A DNA stretch of 64,000 nt. Source: Maritimibacter harenae. GTDB lineage: Bacteria; Pseudomonadota; Alphaproteobacteria; Rhodobacterales; Rhodobacteraceae. A model generated the notes under the pieces. That model was given only the letters and a program-made list of their open reading frames with translations. It was not told the origin of the DNA and did no database searches. Numbering within the stretch: position 1 is the stretch's first letter; each line of letters opens with the position of its first letter. The translations under genes and the position numbers were made by a program. The DNA is taken from contig NZ_WTUX01000019.1 in the NCBI RefSeq assembly GCF_009882975.1, positions 628,446 to 692,445 of the forward strand. Reading direction: 5' to 3'. Below, piece after piece: positions 1 to 12,025 of the stretch.

Positions 1-1
1 C

Positions 2-769
2 ACGCTCGTCATGGTGCTGGCGGCCTATTACGACTGGCTCGACATCGACAAGGTGTCGCGCCCGCTCTGGGTGCTGATACCCGTGCTTGTCGTGCTGCTG
101 CCGACCTTCCTCGTCCTGCGCCAGCCGGACCTCGGGACCTCGATCCTGCTGGTGCTGGGCGGCGGCGCGATGATGTTCCTCGCGGGCGTGCATATCCTCT
201 ATTTCATCGTTGTGGGCGCGGCGGGGGGCGGGCTGGTGGCCGCCGTCTTCGCCTCGCGCGGGACGGAGTGGCAGCTTCTCAAGGACTACCAGTACCGACG
301 GATCGACACGTTCCTCGACCCGGCCTCCGACCCGCTCGGGGCGGGCTATCACATCACCCAGTCGAAGATCGCCCTCGGCTCGGGCGGCTGGACCGGGCGG
401 GGCTTCATGCAGGGCACGCAGTCGCGGCTGAACTTCCTGCCCGAGAAGCATACCGACTTCATCTTCACCACGCTGGCCGAGGAATTCGGCTTCGTCGGTG
501 CGGCTTCGCTGCTTGCCCTCTACGTGCTGATCATCGTGTTCTGCATCGCCTCGGCCGCGCGCAATTCGGACCGGTTCGGGTCGCTCCTGACGCTCGGCAT
601 CGCGACCACGTTCTTCCTGTTCTTCGCTGTGAACATGTCGATGGTCATGGGGCTCGCCCCGGTCGTGGGCGTCCCGCTGCCGCTGGTGAGCTACGGCGGC
701 TCGGCGATGCTGATCCTGATGATCGGCTTCGGGCTGGTCCAATCCGCACACGTACACAGGGCGCGCTGA
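2..769 (+). CDS. rodA: Rod shape-determining protein RodA, 3' part (5' end outside the window)
   Basis: SEDS-family peptidoglycan glycosyltransferase that works with PBP2 in side-wall elongation at the inner membrane. The visible part is about 255 residues and the reading frame is open to the window edge, so roughly the first third of a usual 370-380 residue RodA is missing. Family marks are QPDLGTS near the start, EKHTDFIFTTLAEEFGF in the middle and the terminal signature LPLVSYGGSAML. Several hydrophobic segments are present. The stop overlaps the start of the next gene (TGATG), so the two are probably translationally coupled. RodA is preferred over FtsW because of the rod-type EKHTDF loop and the short C-terminus. 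Confidence 0.93.
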   Translation, partial: TLVMVLAAYYDWLDIDKVSRPLWVLIPVLVVLLPTFLVLRQPDLGTSILLVLGGGAMMFLAGVHILYFIVVGAAGGGLVAAVFASRGTEWQLLKDYQYRRIDTFLDPASDPLGAGYHITQSKIALGSGGWTGRGFMQGTQSRLNFLPEKHTDFIFTTLAEEFGFVGAASLLALYVLIIVFCIASAARNSDRFGSLLTLGIATTFFLFFAVNMSMVMGLAPVVGVPLPLVSYGGSAMLILMIGFGLVQSAHVHRAR

Positions 770-1695
770 TGCTGAAAGTTCAGATGATCACGCCGGCCGA
801 GGTGGTGGCCAACTGGTCCCCGCATCTCGAGGCCGCCTTCGAGGAGGCGGGCGTCACCGCCAAGCTGGGGACCGACTTCGACCCCGAAGAGGTGGATTAC
901 GTCATCTACGCGCCCGGCGGCGGTTCGGCCGACCTGTCGGGCTACGTGAACACGAAGGCCGTGCTGGGGCTCTGGGCGGGGGTCGAGAGCATCATCAAGA
1001 ACGAAACGCTGACCCAGCCCTATGCCCGCATGGTGGATGAGGGGCTGACCGAGGGCATGGTGGAGTGGGTGACGGGGCACGTTCTGCGCCATCACCTGGG
1101 CATGGATGCCCACATCACCGGCCGCGCGGGATGGGACCACAGCCCGCCACCACTTGCGCGGCACCGCAAGGTCGGCATCCTCGGGCTCGGGGTGCTGGGA
1201 TCGGCCAGCGCGCAGGCGCTGGCGCGGCTCAACTTCGCGGTGGCGGGGTGGAGCCGGTCGCCCAAGGCGCTGCCCGAGGTCGCCTGTTTCCACGGGGACG
1301 CCGGGCTCGCGCAGGTGCTGGAGCAATCCGAGATTCTGGTCCTGCTGCTACCCTCCACGCCGGAGACGGAGAACACGCTGAACGCCGAAACCCTCGCCCG
1401 AATGCCCGAGGGCGCGGTGATCCTGAACCCGGGGCGCGGCGCGCTGATCGATGACGACGCGCTTCTGGCCGCCCTGGATCGCGGGCAGGTGGGGCATGCG
1501 ACGCTGGACACGTTCCGCGTCGAACCTCTGCCCGAGGACCATCCGTTCTGGGCCCATCCGCACGTGACGGTGACGCCGCACATCGCCTCGGAAACCCGGC
1601 CCGAGACCGCCTCGACGGTGGTGGCCGAGAACATCAGCCGGGTGGAGGCGCGCCAGCCGCTTCTGCACGAAGTCGACAAGTCGCGCGGCTACTGA
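769..1695 (+). CDS. ghrA: Glyoxylate/hydroxypyruvate reductase A-like D-2-hydroxyacid dehydrogenase
   Basis: 308 residues, the usual length of the GhrA group. It would reduce glyoxylate or hydroxypyruvate with NAD(P)H in the cytoplasm. The Rossmann motif GILGLGVLGS lies near residue 136. The family Arg-Glu-His catalytic set can be traced in NPGRGALID, DTFRVEPLPEDHPFW and TPHIASETRP. The ATG was chosen because it overlaps the rodA stop; the longer open frame upstream of it is only a shadow of rodA. GC-rich inverted repeats at about 1698-1742 may end this transcript. The substrate is inferred from the family only. Confidence 0.85.
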   Translation: MLKVQMITPAEVVANWSPHLEAAFEEAGVTAKLGTDFDPEEVDYVIYAPGGGSADLSGYVNTKAVLGLWAGVESIIKNETLTQPYARMVDEGLTEGMVEWVTGHVLRHHLGMDAHITGRAGWDHSPPPLARHRKVGILGLGVLGSASAQALARLNFAVAGWSRSPKALPEVACFHGDAGLAQVLEQSEILVLLLPSTPETENTLNAETLARMPEGAVILNPGRGALIDDDALLAALDRGQVGHATLDTFRVEPLPEDHPFWAHPHVTVTPHIASETRPETASTVVAENISRVEARQPLLHEVDKSRGY

Positions 1696-1758
1696 ACGGG
1701 GGGCGGCGCGCCGACATGTGATTGGACAGCGCGCCCCCGCGCCGCTCATTCTGAACGC

Positions 1759-2559
1759 ATGAGATGGCTCGCGGCCCTGTTTTTGTCCCTCTGGCTCGTC
1801 CCGCCCGCCCTGGCCGAGGACGTCTGGGTCGATGTCGAGCTGGTCCTGATGGTCGACGTATCGCGCTCCATGAGCGAGCACGAGCTCGAGATTCAACGGG
1901 TGGGCTATGCCGAGGCGCTGCGCTCCGACCCGGTGCTCGCGGCGATCCAATCGGGCTATTTCGGACGCATCGCGGTCACATACGTCGAATGGGCGGGCAC
2001 GCAGCAGGTCGTCGTGCCGTGGCGCGTGCTGGAAAGCCGCGCGGACCTCGATGCCTTCGCGGCCGACCTGTCGATCACCTTCAACCCGGCGCTGCGACGC
2101 ACATCGATCTCGGAAGCGCTCTATTTCGGCGCGCGGCTTTTCGAGGGGAACGGCTATGCCGGCGACCGGCGGGTGATCGATATTTCGGGCGACGGGCCCA
2201 ACAACCTGGGCCGTCCCGTCGACCGCGCCCGCGACGCGGTGGTGGGGCAGGGGATCGTGGTCAACGGCCTGCCGCTCATGACCCGCGAGGGGCTGGGCGC
2301 GCAATGGCATCTCGAGGGGCTGGATCTCTACTACGAGACCTGCGTCATCGGCGGGCTCGGGGCCTTCGTGCTGCCGGTCTACGACTGGGACGATTTCCCG
2401 GAAGCCGTGCAACGCAAGATGGTGATGGAGATCGTCGTGGGCGCGGCGCCGCCGCCCCTGCCACGTCCGGAGCGCGTGCAATACGGGGTCCCAGACCCCC
2501 GCGATTGCCAGGTCGGGGAAAAGATGTGGGAGGCGCGGCGCGGCTACGGCCTGCCCTGA
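1759..2559 (+). CDS. Exported DUF1194 (von Willebrand A-like) protein
   Basis: 266 residues. A clear signal peptide (MRWLAALFLSLWLVPPALA) indicates export to the periplasm. A vWA-type metal site, DVSRSMS, follows at about residues 33-39, and a second conserved block, ISGDGPNNLGRPV, lies near the middle. The sequence matches the DUF1194 family, which is common in Rhodobacteraceae and has no assigned biochemical role; a metal-dependent protein-binding role is only a guess from the vWA fold. It stands alone on the plus strand and is followed at once by a GC-rich repeat element (2574-2700) shared with the convergent scpA gene. Confidence 0.85.
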   Translation: MRWLAALFLSLWLVPPALAEDVWVDVELVLMVDVSRSMSEHELEIQRVGYAEALRSDPVLAAIQSGYFGRIAVTYVEWAGTQQVVVPWRVLESRADLDAFAADLSITFNPALRRTSISEALYFGARLFEGNGYAGDRRVIDISGDGPNNLGRPVDRARDAVVGQGIVVNGLPLMTREGLGAQWHLEGLDLYYETCVIGGLGAFVLPVYDWDDFPEAVQRKMVMEIVVGAAPPPLPRPERVQYGVPDPRDCQVGEKMWEARRGYGLP

Positions 2560-2573
2560 GCGCGGGCGATGCC

Positions 2574-2700
2574 AAGCGGTGCGCGCCGGTGGCGCGCGCT
2601 CTGTCAGCGCTGACGCGCGGTCGGGGGGCGTTGCCCCCCCGGAGCGGCCTTGCGGGGCAAGGCCGCTCTCCCCCCAGGATACTTGGGGCCCGAAGAAGGG
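2574..2700 (+). repeat. Dispersed intergenic repeat, copy A
   Basis: It lies between the ends of the DUF1194 gene and scpA. It holds nested inverted repeats, including GGGGGGC-GTT-GCCCCCC (2623-2639) and an 11-bp stem at 2642-2652/2658-2668, then a tail at 2675-2698 (CAGGATACTTGGGGCCCGAA, then GAAG). The tail aligns with those of copies B (33612), C (52225) and D (59218), but is the most diverged of the four. The stems could serve as a two-way terminator. Confidence 0.6.
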
Positions 2701-2701
2701 A

Positions 2702-4828
2702 TCAGGCGCGCGCCTCGCGGATGAGTTTCAGGATGTCCTTGGCGGCCTCGGGGATATTGGTGCCGGGGCCGAAGATCGCCTTGACGCCCGCCTTCTTGAG
2801 AAAGTCGTAATCCTGCTGCGGGATCACCCCGCCGCAGATCACGATGATGTCTTCGGCGTCCTGCGCCTTCAGCGCCTCGATCAGCTTCGGGGCGAGCGTC
2901 TTGTGCCCGGCCGCCTGGCTCGAGATGCCGACCACGTGGACGTCGTTGTCCACCGCGTCCTGCGCGGCTTCTTCCGGCGTCTGGAAGAGCGGGCCCACGT
3001 CCACGTCGAAGCCGATGTCGGCGAAGGCGGTCGCGATGACCTTGGCGCCCCGGTCGTGACCATCCTGGCCCATCTTGACGACGAGCATCCGGGGGCGGCG
3101 CCCTTCTTCCTCGGCGAAGGCTTCCACGTCCTTCTGGATCGCCGCGAACCCTTCGTCGCCTTCGTAGGCCGCGCCGTAGACGCCCGCGAGCGTTTTGACT
3201 TCCGCGCGGTGGCGGCCGAACACCTTTTCCATCGCCATCGAGATTTCTCCCACTGTGGCCCGGGCGCGCGCGGCTTCCACCGCGGCCTCGAGCAGGTTGC
3301 CGCCTTCCTTGGCCCGGCGGGTCAGTTCATCGAGCGCCGCATCGCAGGCGGGCTGGTCACGTTCCGCGCGGATGCGTTGGAGCGCCTTCACCTGGCCGTC
3401 GCGCACGCGCACGTTGTCCACGTCGAGGATGTCGATCGGATCCTCGGTCTCCTTGCGGTACTTGTTCACGCCCACGATCACCTCGTCGCCGCGGTCGATG
3501 TCGGCCTGGCGGCGCGCCGCGGTTTCCTCGATCCGGAGCTTGGGCATGCCGGAGGCCACCGCCTTGGTCATGCCGCCCATCTCGTCGATCTCCTCGATGA
3601 GGGCCCAGGCCTTGTCGGCAAGCTCGTGCGTGAGGCTTTCGACGTAGTAGGAGCCCGCGAGCGGGTCGACCACGTTGGTGATCCCGGTCTCTTCCTGCAG
3701 GATGAGTTGGGTGTTGCGCGCGATGCGGGCAGAGAACTCGGTCGGCAGCGCGATCGCCTCGTCCAGCGCGTTCGTATGAAGCGACTGGGTGCCGCCCAGG
3801 GCCGCCGACATCGCCTCGTAGGCCGTGCGCACCACGTTGTTGTAGGGGTCCTGTTCCTGCAGGCTGACGCCCGAGGTCTGGCAGTGGGTGCGCAGCATCT
3901 TGGAGCGTTCCTGCTTGGCGCCGACCTCGTCCATGATCCGGTACCACAGGAGCCGCGCGGCCCGCAGCTTGGCCGCCTCCATGAAGAAGTTCATGCCGAT
4001 GGCGAAGAAGAAGGACAGGCGGCCGGCGAACCGGTCCACGTCCATGCCCGCCTCCATCGCCGCTTTCACGTATTCCTTGCCGTCGGCCAGGGTGAAGGCC
4101 AGTTCCTGCACGAGGTTCGCCCCCGCTTCCTGCATGTGGTAGCCGGAGATCGAGATGGAATTGAAGCGCGGCATCTCGTTCGAGGTGTACTCGATGATGT
4201 CCGAGATGATCCGCATCGAGGGCTCGGGCGGATAGATGTAGGTGTTGCGGACCATGAACTCCTTCAGGATGTCGTTCTGGATGGTCCCCGAAAGCTGCGC
4301 GCGGTCGACGCCCTGTTCCTCGCCGGTGACGATGAAGTTGGCGAGGATCGGGATCACCGCACCGTTCATCGTCATCGACACGGAAATGTCCTGAAGCGGG
4401 ATGCCGTCGAAGAGGATCTTCATATCCTCGACGCTGTCGATGGCGACGCCGGCCTTGCCCACGTCGCCCACGACGCGCTCATGGTCCGAATCGTAACCCC
4501 GGTGGGTGGCCAGGTCGAAGGCGACCGACACGCCCTGCTGCCCGGCGGCGAGAGCCTTGCGGTAGAAGGCGTTGGATTCCTCGGCGGTGGAGAAGCCCGC
4601 GTACTGGCGGATGGTCCAGGGTCGGCCGGCGTACATCGTGGCCTTCACGCCCCGGGTGAAGGGGCCGAATCCGGGCAGGCTGCCCATGTGGGGCAGATTC
4701 GCTGTGTCTTCCTCGGTGTAGACCGGCTTGACCGTGATGCCCTCGAGCGTTTCCCAGTTCAATTCTTCGAGTGCGCGCCCGCGCAGCTCCTTCTCGGCCA
4801 GTGCTTTCCAGTCGTTCTGGTCGCTCAT
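2702..4828 (-). CDS. scpA: Methylmalonyl-CoA mutase
   Basis: 708 residues, the normal size of the single-chain catalytic subunit. It interconverts (R)-methylmalonyl-CoA and succinyl-CoA with adenosylcobalamin and is the last step of propionyl-CoA assimilation. The N-terminal TIM-barrel half contains [22 protein letters not shown]. The C-terminal B12 domain carries the cobalt-ligand motif DGHDRG at about residues 585-592, followed by [16 protein letters not shown]. The start [18 protein letters not shown] is the natural N-terminus; the longer open frame runs through the divergent DUF4174 gene and was rejected. It is on the same strand as pccA and pccB but separated from them by a membrane-protein gene and an opposite-strand gene. 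Confidence 0.97.
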   Translation of the reverse strand: MSDQNDWKALAEKELRGRALEELNWETLEGITVKPVYTEEDTANLPHMGSLPGFGPFTRGVKATMYAGRPWTIRQYAGFSTAEESNAFYRKALAAGQQGVSVAFDLATHRGYDSDHERVVGDVGKAGVAIDSVEDMKILFDGIPLQDISVSMTMNGAVIPILANFIVTGEEQGVDRAQLSGTIQNDILKEFMVRNTYIYPPEPSMRIISDIIEYTSNEMPRFNSISISGYHMQEAGANLVQELAFTLADGKEYVKAAMEAGMDVDRFAGRLSFFFAIGMNFFMEAAKLRAARLLWYRIMDEVGAKQERSKMLRTHCQTSGVSLQEQDPYNNVVRTAYEAMSAALGGTQSLHTNALDEAIALPTEFSARIARNTQLILQEETGITNVVDPLAGSYYVESLTHELADKAWALIEEIDEMGGMTKAVASGMPKLRIEETAARRQADIDRGDEVIVGVNKYRKETEDPIDILDVDNVRVRDGQVKALQRIRAERDQPACDAALDELTRRAKEGGNLLEAAVEAARARATVGEISMAMEKVFGRHRAEVKTLAGVYGAAYEGDEGFAAIQKDVEAFAEEEGRRPRMLVVKMGQDGHDRGAKVIATAFADIGFDVDVGPLFQTPEEAAQDAVDNDVHVVGISSQAAGHKTLAPKLIEALKAQDAEDIIVICGGVIPQQDYDFLKKAGVKAIFGPGTNIPEAAKDILKLIREARA

Positions 4829-4909
4829 TGCCAAACTCCTCGTGATCCGCCGGTGATCCGGCTCTTCTGTCGGGCTTCTCCTGCGCCTATATTGAGGCGG
4901 GAAGGAGAA

Positions 4910-5353
4910 ATGATGTTCAAAGCCGCACCCTTGGCCGCCGCGTTGATGCTGGCCTCTCCCCACGCGATGGCGGCGCAGGAAGCGCCGGAACTGCCGATCA
5001 TCGAGGCGGGGGAGCATGAATTGTCGGAATACCTGTGGGAGGCGCGGCCGCTGGTCGTCTTCGCCGACTCGCCGCAGGATCCGAGGTTCCTCGAACAGAT
5101 GTCCTTCATCGCCGACCGGCCCGAAGACCTGGCCAAGCGCGACGTGATCGTCATCACGGACACCGACCCCGACACGCTGTCGCCGATCCGGACCGAACTG
5201 CGCCCGCGCGGCTTCATGATCGTGCTCATCGGCAAGGACGGCGAGAAGTACCTGCGCAAGCCCTTCCCGTGGGACGTGCGCGAGATCACCCGTTCGATCG
5301 ACAAGATGCCGGTACGGCGCCAGGAAATACAGGACGAGCGGCTGGTGCGCTGA
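4910..5353 (+). CDS. Exported DUF4174 protein (thioredoxin-like fold)
   Basis: 147 residues with a signal peptide ending near AMAAQ, so probably periplasmic. The rest ([40 protein letters not shown], written here in parts) matches DUF4174. The fold resembles thioredoxin, but no CxxC is present, so disulfide chemistry is unlikely. Two in-frame ATGs stand together; AAGGAG (4902-4907) lies 2 bases before the first and 5 before the second (4913), so translation may start at 4913. It is divergent from scpA with only 81 bases between the starts. Function unknown. Confidence 0.8.
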   Translation: MMFKAAPLAAALMLASPHAMAAQEAPELPIIEAGEHELSEYLWEARPLVVFADSPQDPRFLEQMSFIADRPEDLAKRDVIVITDTDPDTLSPIRTELRPRGFMIVLIGKDGEKYLRKPFPWDVREITRSIDKMPVRRQEIQDERLVR

Positions 5354-5369
5354 GGGCTGTCGGCGTGGA

Positions 5370-6974
5370 TCATGGTTCCATGCCCTCCGCCCAGACGAAG
5401 CGGCTGTGGGGCAGCAGGGATTTTTCCCATTCGGCGATCGCATCGGCCGTCATCGCAACATGCGCGGGCGCGGTGGCGTAGAAGGCCACGGCATATCCGC
5501 CCAGGAATCCGCCTTCGATCGTGAGGTGGAAGTCCCCGAGCTTCACCCAGTCTTCGCCGATCCCGTCCTCGAACCAGTGGTCGTAGACCATCGCGACGGG
5601 CACGTCATGCTTGGCGGTGAGGTCGCCGGTCCACCCCGGGCCGGGGTCCGATAGCCGGATGCGCCGCGCCTCGGCCGAAGCGAGGCCCCAGAGATCCAGC
5701 ACGTAATTGTCGTTCTGCCACGCGACGTAGCCCAGGTCGTTCACCGCCACGTCCGTGTCGAGGACATCCTTGGCGAAGCGGGCCATCTGGCCCTGCTGCG
5801 TGTGGATCGCGCGGGCGGCCGGGGGCAGCTCGAAGGCGTGCATCGGCAGGCGGTAGGCCAGCGCGCCGCCGAGGATCAGGGCCGCGACCCCGCCGATGGC
5901 CAACGGGCCGGGGCCGCGGGATCCCGTGGCGATGGGCAGCAACACGAGGAACGTCGCGGCGGTTAGCACGAGGATGTAATGCTCATAGCGGTTGAGCCAG
6001 CCCATCTGCCCGAAGGCAAGGTGGGCCAGGGCCGCGAGCACGGTGACGAGGACCAGGGGCGTCCAGCGGCTCGACTTCACACGGTCGTTGAGGCGCCAGA
6101 GCAGGAACGATCCCAGCGTGAGCGCGCCCACGAAAAGACCCGCGGGGCCCATGAGGTTGATCGCGAAGATCGCGAGGCGTTCCTGCAGGACGCCCGGGCC
6201 CTCCGCCGATCCCACGGCGAGCTTCGTTTGAACCGACGACGGCAGGGGATCCATCCCGAGCGCGACGAGAACGCCCGTGAAGACTGCCACCGGCAGAAGC
6301 GCGGCCGCGGCCGTGGCGATCCCCAGCTTTCGGTTGCCGATCACCAGGAGCGCGGCGGCGGCGAGGAGGCCGGGCGCCAGCCCCTCGAGCCGGAAGGCGG
6401 TGCCGAAGAAGGCACCGGCGAGGATGAGCGCGCCGCCCGAGCCGTCGCGCAGGAAACGGAACAGGCCCAGAAGGAGCGCCAGCGTCGCCGCGGCGTGAAG
6501 CGCGTGCTCCATCCCCACGAACGCGACCATCGGCATCATCACGGCGAGCGGACCAAGGATCGCTGCGGCAAGTCCCAAGGCGCGCCAGCCGGGGCGGGCG
6601 AAACCGGCCTCGAACAGGAGCCGTCCCCAGAGCAACGCGCTGAGCGCGAGGCCCACGGCGTTCCAGAAGAGCGGCAGGTAGCGGTGCAGTTCGGTGCCCG
6701 AAAACGGGACCAGCAGGAGGGGGAAGAGCGGCGAGGATCCGGGGGAGGACAGCTCGCCCGCGTTCACGCCGTAGCCGCCCCCGGCGATCGTCTCGGCGAT
6801 GGCGAGGTGGATGTAGGGATCGTCGAGCGGATAGTCGAAGGCCCCGCCGGTCAGGCGCAGGACGAAGGCTTGCAGCACGGCGAACACGATCAGGACGCTC
6901 GCCACCGACAGCGCCGGCAGGGTCGCGCGACCTGCCGAGGTGCTGCCGTCCTCGCGCGACAGGGCCATCGTCAT
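5370..6974 (-). CDS. Multi-spanning membrane protein, GT-C glycosyltransferase-like
   Basis: 534 residues with about ten or more hydrophobic segments and a soluble C-terminal region of about 140 residues. DDPYIH at residues 51-56, just after the first membrane segment, has the acidic pair and position typical of GT-C enzymes, which use polyprenyl-phosphate sugars in the periplasm. [17 protein letters not shown] and a C-terminal block with [20 protein letters not shown] are further landmarks of this family of unassigned bacterial membrane proteins. The acceptor and sugar cannot be told. It lies between pccA and scpA on the same strand, 81 bases after pccA, but no metabolic link to propionate is evident. 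Confidence 0.65.
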   Translation of the reverse strand: MTMALSREDGSTSAGRATLPALSVASVLIVFAVLQAFVLRLTGGAFDYPLDDPYIHLAIAETIAGGGYGVNAGELSSPGSSPLFPLLLVPFSGTELHRYLPLFWNAVGLALSALLWGRLLFEAGFARPGWRALGLAAAILGPLAVMMPMVAFVGMEHALHAAATLALLLGLFRFLRDGSGGALILAGAFFGTAFRLEGLAPGLLAAAALLVIGNRKLGIATAAAALLPVAVFTGVLVALGMDPLPSSVQTKLAVGSAEGPGVLQERLAIFAINLMGPAGLFVGALTLGSFLLWRLNDRVKSSRWTPLVLVTVLAALAHLAFGQMGWLNRYEHYILVLTAATFLVLLPIATGSRGPGPLAIGGVAALILGGALAYRLPMHAFELPPAARAIHTQQGQMARFAKDVLDTDVAVNDLGYVAWQNDNYVLDLWGLASAEARRIRLSDPGPGWTGDLTAKHDVPVAMVYDHWFEDGIGEDWVKLGDFHLTIEGGFLGGYAVAFYATAPAHVAMTADAIAEWEKSLLPHSRFVWAEGMEP

Positions 6975-7055
6975 GCCCCCGTCCCCGCAGGGCCGGGGCG
7001 CACGGCGGGGCCGCCCTGATGGACCGGGGTATGTCCGCCGCGCGAGGTCATGGGC

Positions 7056-9056
<2,001 letters not shown>

Positions 9057-9410
9057 GTCCTGTCCCTCTCTCTTACGTCTTGATGGCGGCGGGGCCGCGT
9101 GTGGGTGAAGGGGCCCCGCCACCGGCCGTGCGGCCGGGGCATGCGCACGCGGCGCGCATCCGGTTCAGGACCGGGGTGCGGGCGCGCGGCGATGTGGGGG
9201 CAAAGAAAATCCCGGGTTGGCCTGGGGGGGCCAACCCGGGCAGAAGGGGAAGGGTAACGGTTTGACTAAACCAGACGGGACGCCGGGATAGTGCGCCCGC
9301 CATGTCACCGACCGTGCCAAAGCTTGTCTGTGTCGAACAGGGCGAAAACGGCGTCCGCGCCGCGTGCGCCAAACATTGCGCAAAACTCTGACAGGCCAGC
9401 GAAAAATTGC
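9057..9410. other. 354-base intergenic region upstream of pccA
   Basis: No convincing coding frame. It contains the terminator of the preceding minus-strand transcript at 9211-9240, so any pccA promoter should lie in 9057-9210. That stretch is very GC-rich with short inverted repeats (for example GGCCGTGCGGCC near 9122-9133). I could not pick out a convincing -35/-10 pair for pccA. No TTTGCAAA box is present here, unlike at pccB and pccR. Confidence 0.6.
9211..9240 (-). terminator. Rho-independent terminator after the pccB transcript
   Basis: A perfect 12-bp stem (CCCGGGTTGGCC, 9211-9222, with 9229-9240) encloses a 6-base loop. Read on the minus strand the stem is followed by ATTTTCTTTG, a U-rich run. 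It would end transcription coming from the pccB, DUF6497-like and 137-residue genes and so separate them from pccA. Confidence 0.8.
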
Positions 9411-9824
9411 TCATTCGTCGTCCCAGCCGTCATCGTCGAGCCCCTCGAAGCCGAACGGGTCGTCATCGGCGAACACGTCGGGGAAGCTGGCCTCGGCCGC
9501 CGCGCGGTCGATCTTCAGCATCGCTTCGTAGCTTTCCGGGTCGAACGGATCCTCGGCCGGCACGACCTCGCGCCCGAAGAGCCAGGACAGGCGCCCGGCG
9601 TCGAGATTGCCGCGCTCGAATTCCTCTTCTCCGAAGTAGTTCCACAGGGCGGCCATGAAACCGGTGTCGGCCCGCTTGTCGGCGGGGCGGCGGTCGGCGT
9701 AGCGTTCACGCCGGATGATCGGCGTCGCCCCCTTCTTGTTGGCGCGCCGGATGGTGAACTGGAAATCCGTGCCGGGCAGGCGTCCGGGAAATCCACGGTG
9801 TTTCGTCATGTATGGAAGCGCCAT
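9411..9824 (-). CDS. Hypothetical acidic-tailed protein co-transcribed with pccB
   Basis: 137 residues, not recognised. The N-terminal half is basic (TIRRANKKGATPIIRRERYADRR appears in parts). The C-terminus is strongly acidic and ends FADDDPFGFEGLDDDGWDDE. There is no signal peptide or membrane segment, so it is probably cytoplasmic. The start MALPYM was chosen because its ATG overlaps the stop of the preceding gene (TGATG), which implies coupling. It is the last gene before the terminator at 9211-9240. A role in assembly or control of the carboxylase is possible from position alone, but nothing in the sequence shows it. Confidence 0.75.
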   Translation of the reverse strand: MALPYMTKHRGFPGRLPGTDFQFTIRRANKKGATPIIRRERYADRRPADKRADTGFMAALWNYFGEEEFERGNLDAGRLSWLFGREVVPAEDPFDPESYEAMLKIDRAAAEASFPDVFADDDPFGFEGLDDDGWDDE

Positions 9825-10237
9825 CAGAAGAAGTCCCAGATGCAGGTGCCGTCGGAATAGGAATACGCCTCGAAGACCTGCGTGGCCTCCGGGTTGGGTT
9901 CGCCGAATTCGACCGGGCGGTCCGAGATCGAGATCACGATCTGCTTGGGCCGCGGCCCGCCGTTGGCGATGCGATCCAGCGCGAAGCTTTCGCACAGGAA
10001 GGCGGTGTCGTCGGTGACGATGATCATGCCCTCTTCATTCGTGCGGGTGGGCAGGTCGGGGTCGAGGAACCGGAACCGGACGGTAAGCCCGGCCGCCCCG
10101 GGTTCGCCCCAGACCACGTCATGGAACGTGACCGTGTGGCCGGAGGGCAGCTCGATCTCCTCCTCGGCCTGCGCGGGCAGGGCGAGCGTGGCCGCGAGGG
10201 CGGCCAGCAAGCTGCGAACTGCGGTGGCGCGGCGCAT
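9824..10237 (-). CDS. Exported DUF6497-like protein between pccB and pccA
   Basis: 137 residues with a signal peptide ending LALPAQAEE, so periplasmic. The mature part begins LPSGHTVTFHDVVWGEPG and ends SYSDGTCIWDFF, with two cysteines (CESFALDR and CIWDFF) that could form a disulfide. I recall this as the DUF6497 family of alphaproteobacteria; that assignment is from memory. It starts 23 bases after pccB on the same strand and overlaps the next gene by TGATG. Why a secreted protein travels with a cytoplasmic carboxylase subunit is unexplained. Confidence 0.7.
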   Translation of the reverse strand: MRRATAVRSLLAALAATLALPAQAEEEIELPSGHTVTFHDVVWGEPGAAGLTVRFRFLDPDLPTRTNEEGMIIVTDDTAFLCESFALDRIANGGPRPKQIVISISDRPVEFGEPNPEATQVFEAYSYSDGTCIWDFF

Positions 10238-10260
10238 CGTGCGTCCCTCCCGACGTCCCC

Positions 10261-11793
10261 TTACAGGGGGATGTTGTCGTGTTTCTTCCAGGGGTTCTGG
10301 AGCTTCTTGTTGCGCAGGGAGGCGAAGGCCCGGCTCACCCGTTTGCGGGTGGAGTGGGGCATGATCACCTCGTCGATGAAGCCGCGTTCGGCCGCCACGA
10401 AGGGGTTGGCGAAGCGGTCTTCGTAGTCCTGCGTGCGCGCAGCGATCTTGTCGGGGTCGCCCAGCTCGGAGCGGTAGAGGATCTCGGTCGCGCCCTTGGC
10501 CCCCATCACCGCGATCTCCGCGGTGGGCCAGGCGTAGTTGAAGTCACCGCGCAGGTGCTTCGAGGCCATGACGTCGTAGGCCCCGCCGTAGGCCTTGCGG
10601 GTGATGACCGTGACCTTGGGTACCGTCGCCTCGCCATAGGCGAAGAGCAGCTTCGCGCCGTGCTTGATGACGCCGCCGTATTCCTGCCCGGTGCCGGGGA
10701 GGAAGCCCGGGACGTCCACGAAGGTGAGGAGCGGGATCTCGAAGGCATCGCAGAAGCGCACGAAGCGTGCGGCCTTGCGCGAGCTGTCGATGTCGAGGCA
10801 GCCGGCCAGCACCATCGGCTGGTTGGCGACCACGCCGACGGTCTGACCCTCGAGCCGGATGAAGCCGGTGATGATGTTCTTCGCGAAATCCTCCTGGATC
10901 TCGTAGAAATCGCCCTCGTCCGCCGTTTTGACGATGAGTTCCTTCATGTCGTAGGGCGTGTTGGCGTTGTCCGGCACCAGCGTGTCGAGCGAATGGTCGA
11001 GCCGGCCGGGCTCGTCGAAGAACGGGCGCACCGGGGCCTTGTCGCGGTTGTTGAGCGGCAGGTAGTCGACCAGCCGGCGCACTTCGAAGAGTGCTTCCAC
11101 GTCGTTTTCGAAGGCCGCGTCCGCGACGGAGGACTTCTTGGTGTGGGTGGAGGCGCCGCCAAGTTCTTCGGCCGTCACCACCTCGTTCGTGACCGTCTTC
11201 ACGACGTCGGGGCCCGTGACGAACATGTAGGACGATTCCTTCACCATGAAGATGAAGTCGGTCATGGCGGGCGAATAGACCGCGCCACCCGCGCAGGGGC
11301 CCATGATGACCGAGATCTGCGGCACGACACCCGAGGCCATGATGTTGCGCTGGAACACCTCGGCGTAACCCGCGAGCGATGCCACACCTTCCTGGATGCG
11401 CGCGCCGCCGGAGTCGTTCAGGCCGATGACCGGCGCGCCGTTCTGCACGGCCATGTCCATGATCTTGCAGATCTTCTCGGCGTGGGTTTCGGACAGCGAG
11501 CCGCCGAAGACGGTGAAATCCTGGCTGAAGACATAGACGAGGCGGCCGTTGATCGTGCCCCAGCCGGTGATGACCCCGTCGCCGGGAAACTGGTTCTCCT
11601 GCATGTCGAAGTCATGGCAGCGGTGCGCCTTGAAGGTATCGAACTCCTCGAAGCTGTCTTCGTCGAGCAGCACCTCGACACGCTCGCGCGCCGTCAGCTT
11701 GCCCTTGGCGTGCTGGCTCGCGATCCGCTTTTCGCCGCCGCCGAGACGGGCGACCGCGCGGCGATCTTCGAGCTGTTGCAGGATATCTTTCAT
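10261..11793 (-). CDS. pccB: Propionyl-CoA carboxylase beta subunit (carboxyltransferase)
   Basis: 510 residues, the full length for PccB. It transfers carboxyl from biotin on PccA to propionyl-CoA. Landmarks are [38 protein letters not shown] (oxyanion-hole glycine region), [13 protein letters not shown], and the C-terminal [21 protein letters not shown]. The start [18 protein letters not shown] is preceded by GGAGGG with a 7-base spacing; an ATG 5 codons earlier forms part of that ribosome site and was rejected. The promoter and PccR-type boxes lie at 11820-11911. Confidence 0.97.
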   Translation of the reverse strand: MKDILQQLEDRRAVARLGGGEKRIASQHAKGKLTARERVEVLLDEDSFEEFDTFKAHRCHDFDMQENQFPGDGVITGWGTINGRLVYVFSQDFTVFGGSLSETHAEKICKIMDMAVQNGAPVIGLNDSGGARIQEGVASLAGYAEVFQRNIMASGVVPQISVIMGPCAGGAVYSPAMTDFIFMVKESSYMFVTGPDVVKTVTNEVVTAEELGGASTHTKKSSVADAAFENDVEALFEVRRLVDYLPLNNRDKAPVRPFFDEPGRLDHSLDTLVPDNANTPYDMKELIVKTADEGDFYEIQEDFAKNIITGFIRLEGQTVGVVANQPMVLAGCLDIDSSRKAARFVRFCDAFEIPLLTFVDVPGFLPGTGQEYGGVIKHGAKLLFAYGEATVPKVTVITRKAYGGAYDVMASKHLRGDFNYAWPTAEIAVMGAKGATEILYRSELGDPDKIAARTQDYEDRFANPFVAAERGFIDEVIMPHSTRKRVSRAFASLRNKKLQNPWKKHDNIPL

Positions 11794-11819
11794 CGGGCGG
11801 CCCTCCATGATTTCGGGGC

Positions 11820-11848
11820 AACCTAGCGGCTTGCCCCGGGTTTCCCAA
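11820..11848 (-). promoter_or_regulatory. Predicted pccB promoter
   Basis: On the minus strand TTGGGA (11848-11843), a 17-base spacer and TAGGTT (11825-11820) give a sigma70-like pair. The transcript would begin near 11813, about 20 bases before the pccB start codon. Confidence 0.5.
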
Positions 11849-11863
11849 ACAGATTTCGGCGAA

Positions 11864-11911
11864 TTTGCAAAGACGTTCAAATCGGCCTTCTGCGAAATGA
11901 ATATCTGCAAA
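11864..11911 (-). promoter_or_regulatory. PccR-type TTTGCAAA boxes upstream of pccB
   Basis: A perfect TTTGCAAA lies at 11864-11871, about 16 bases upstream of the predicted -35. Weaker copies follow at 11889-11896 (TCTGCGAA) and 11904-11911 (TCTGCAAA). PccR of Rhodobacter sphaeroides is known to control pccB through TTTGCAAA-based sites. The position upstream of -35 suits an activator. Confidence 0.7.
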
Positions 11912-12025
11912 CTGCGGCGGTGCAGAAATCTTACATTGCGTCACTTTCGTCGCAGGGTCGTTTTTTTGCTCTCCGCCTGTTCAAGCAGTCTCGACAACCC
12001 CGCGCGCTGGCCCTACGCAATTTTC

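Noticed and set aside
2579-4909. Long plus-strand open frame over scpA
   Set aside because: It is a shadow of scpA; only the DUF4174 part (4910-5353) of that frame has a ribosome site, a signal peptide and a recognised family.
9262-9292. TTGACT ... GATAGT as a plus-strand promoter
   Set aside because: Spacing is 19 bases and no plus-strand gene follows; it is probably chance.
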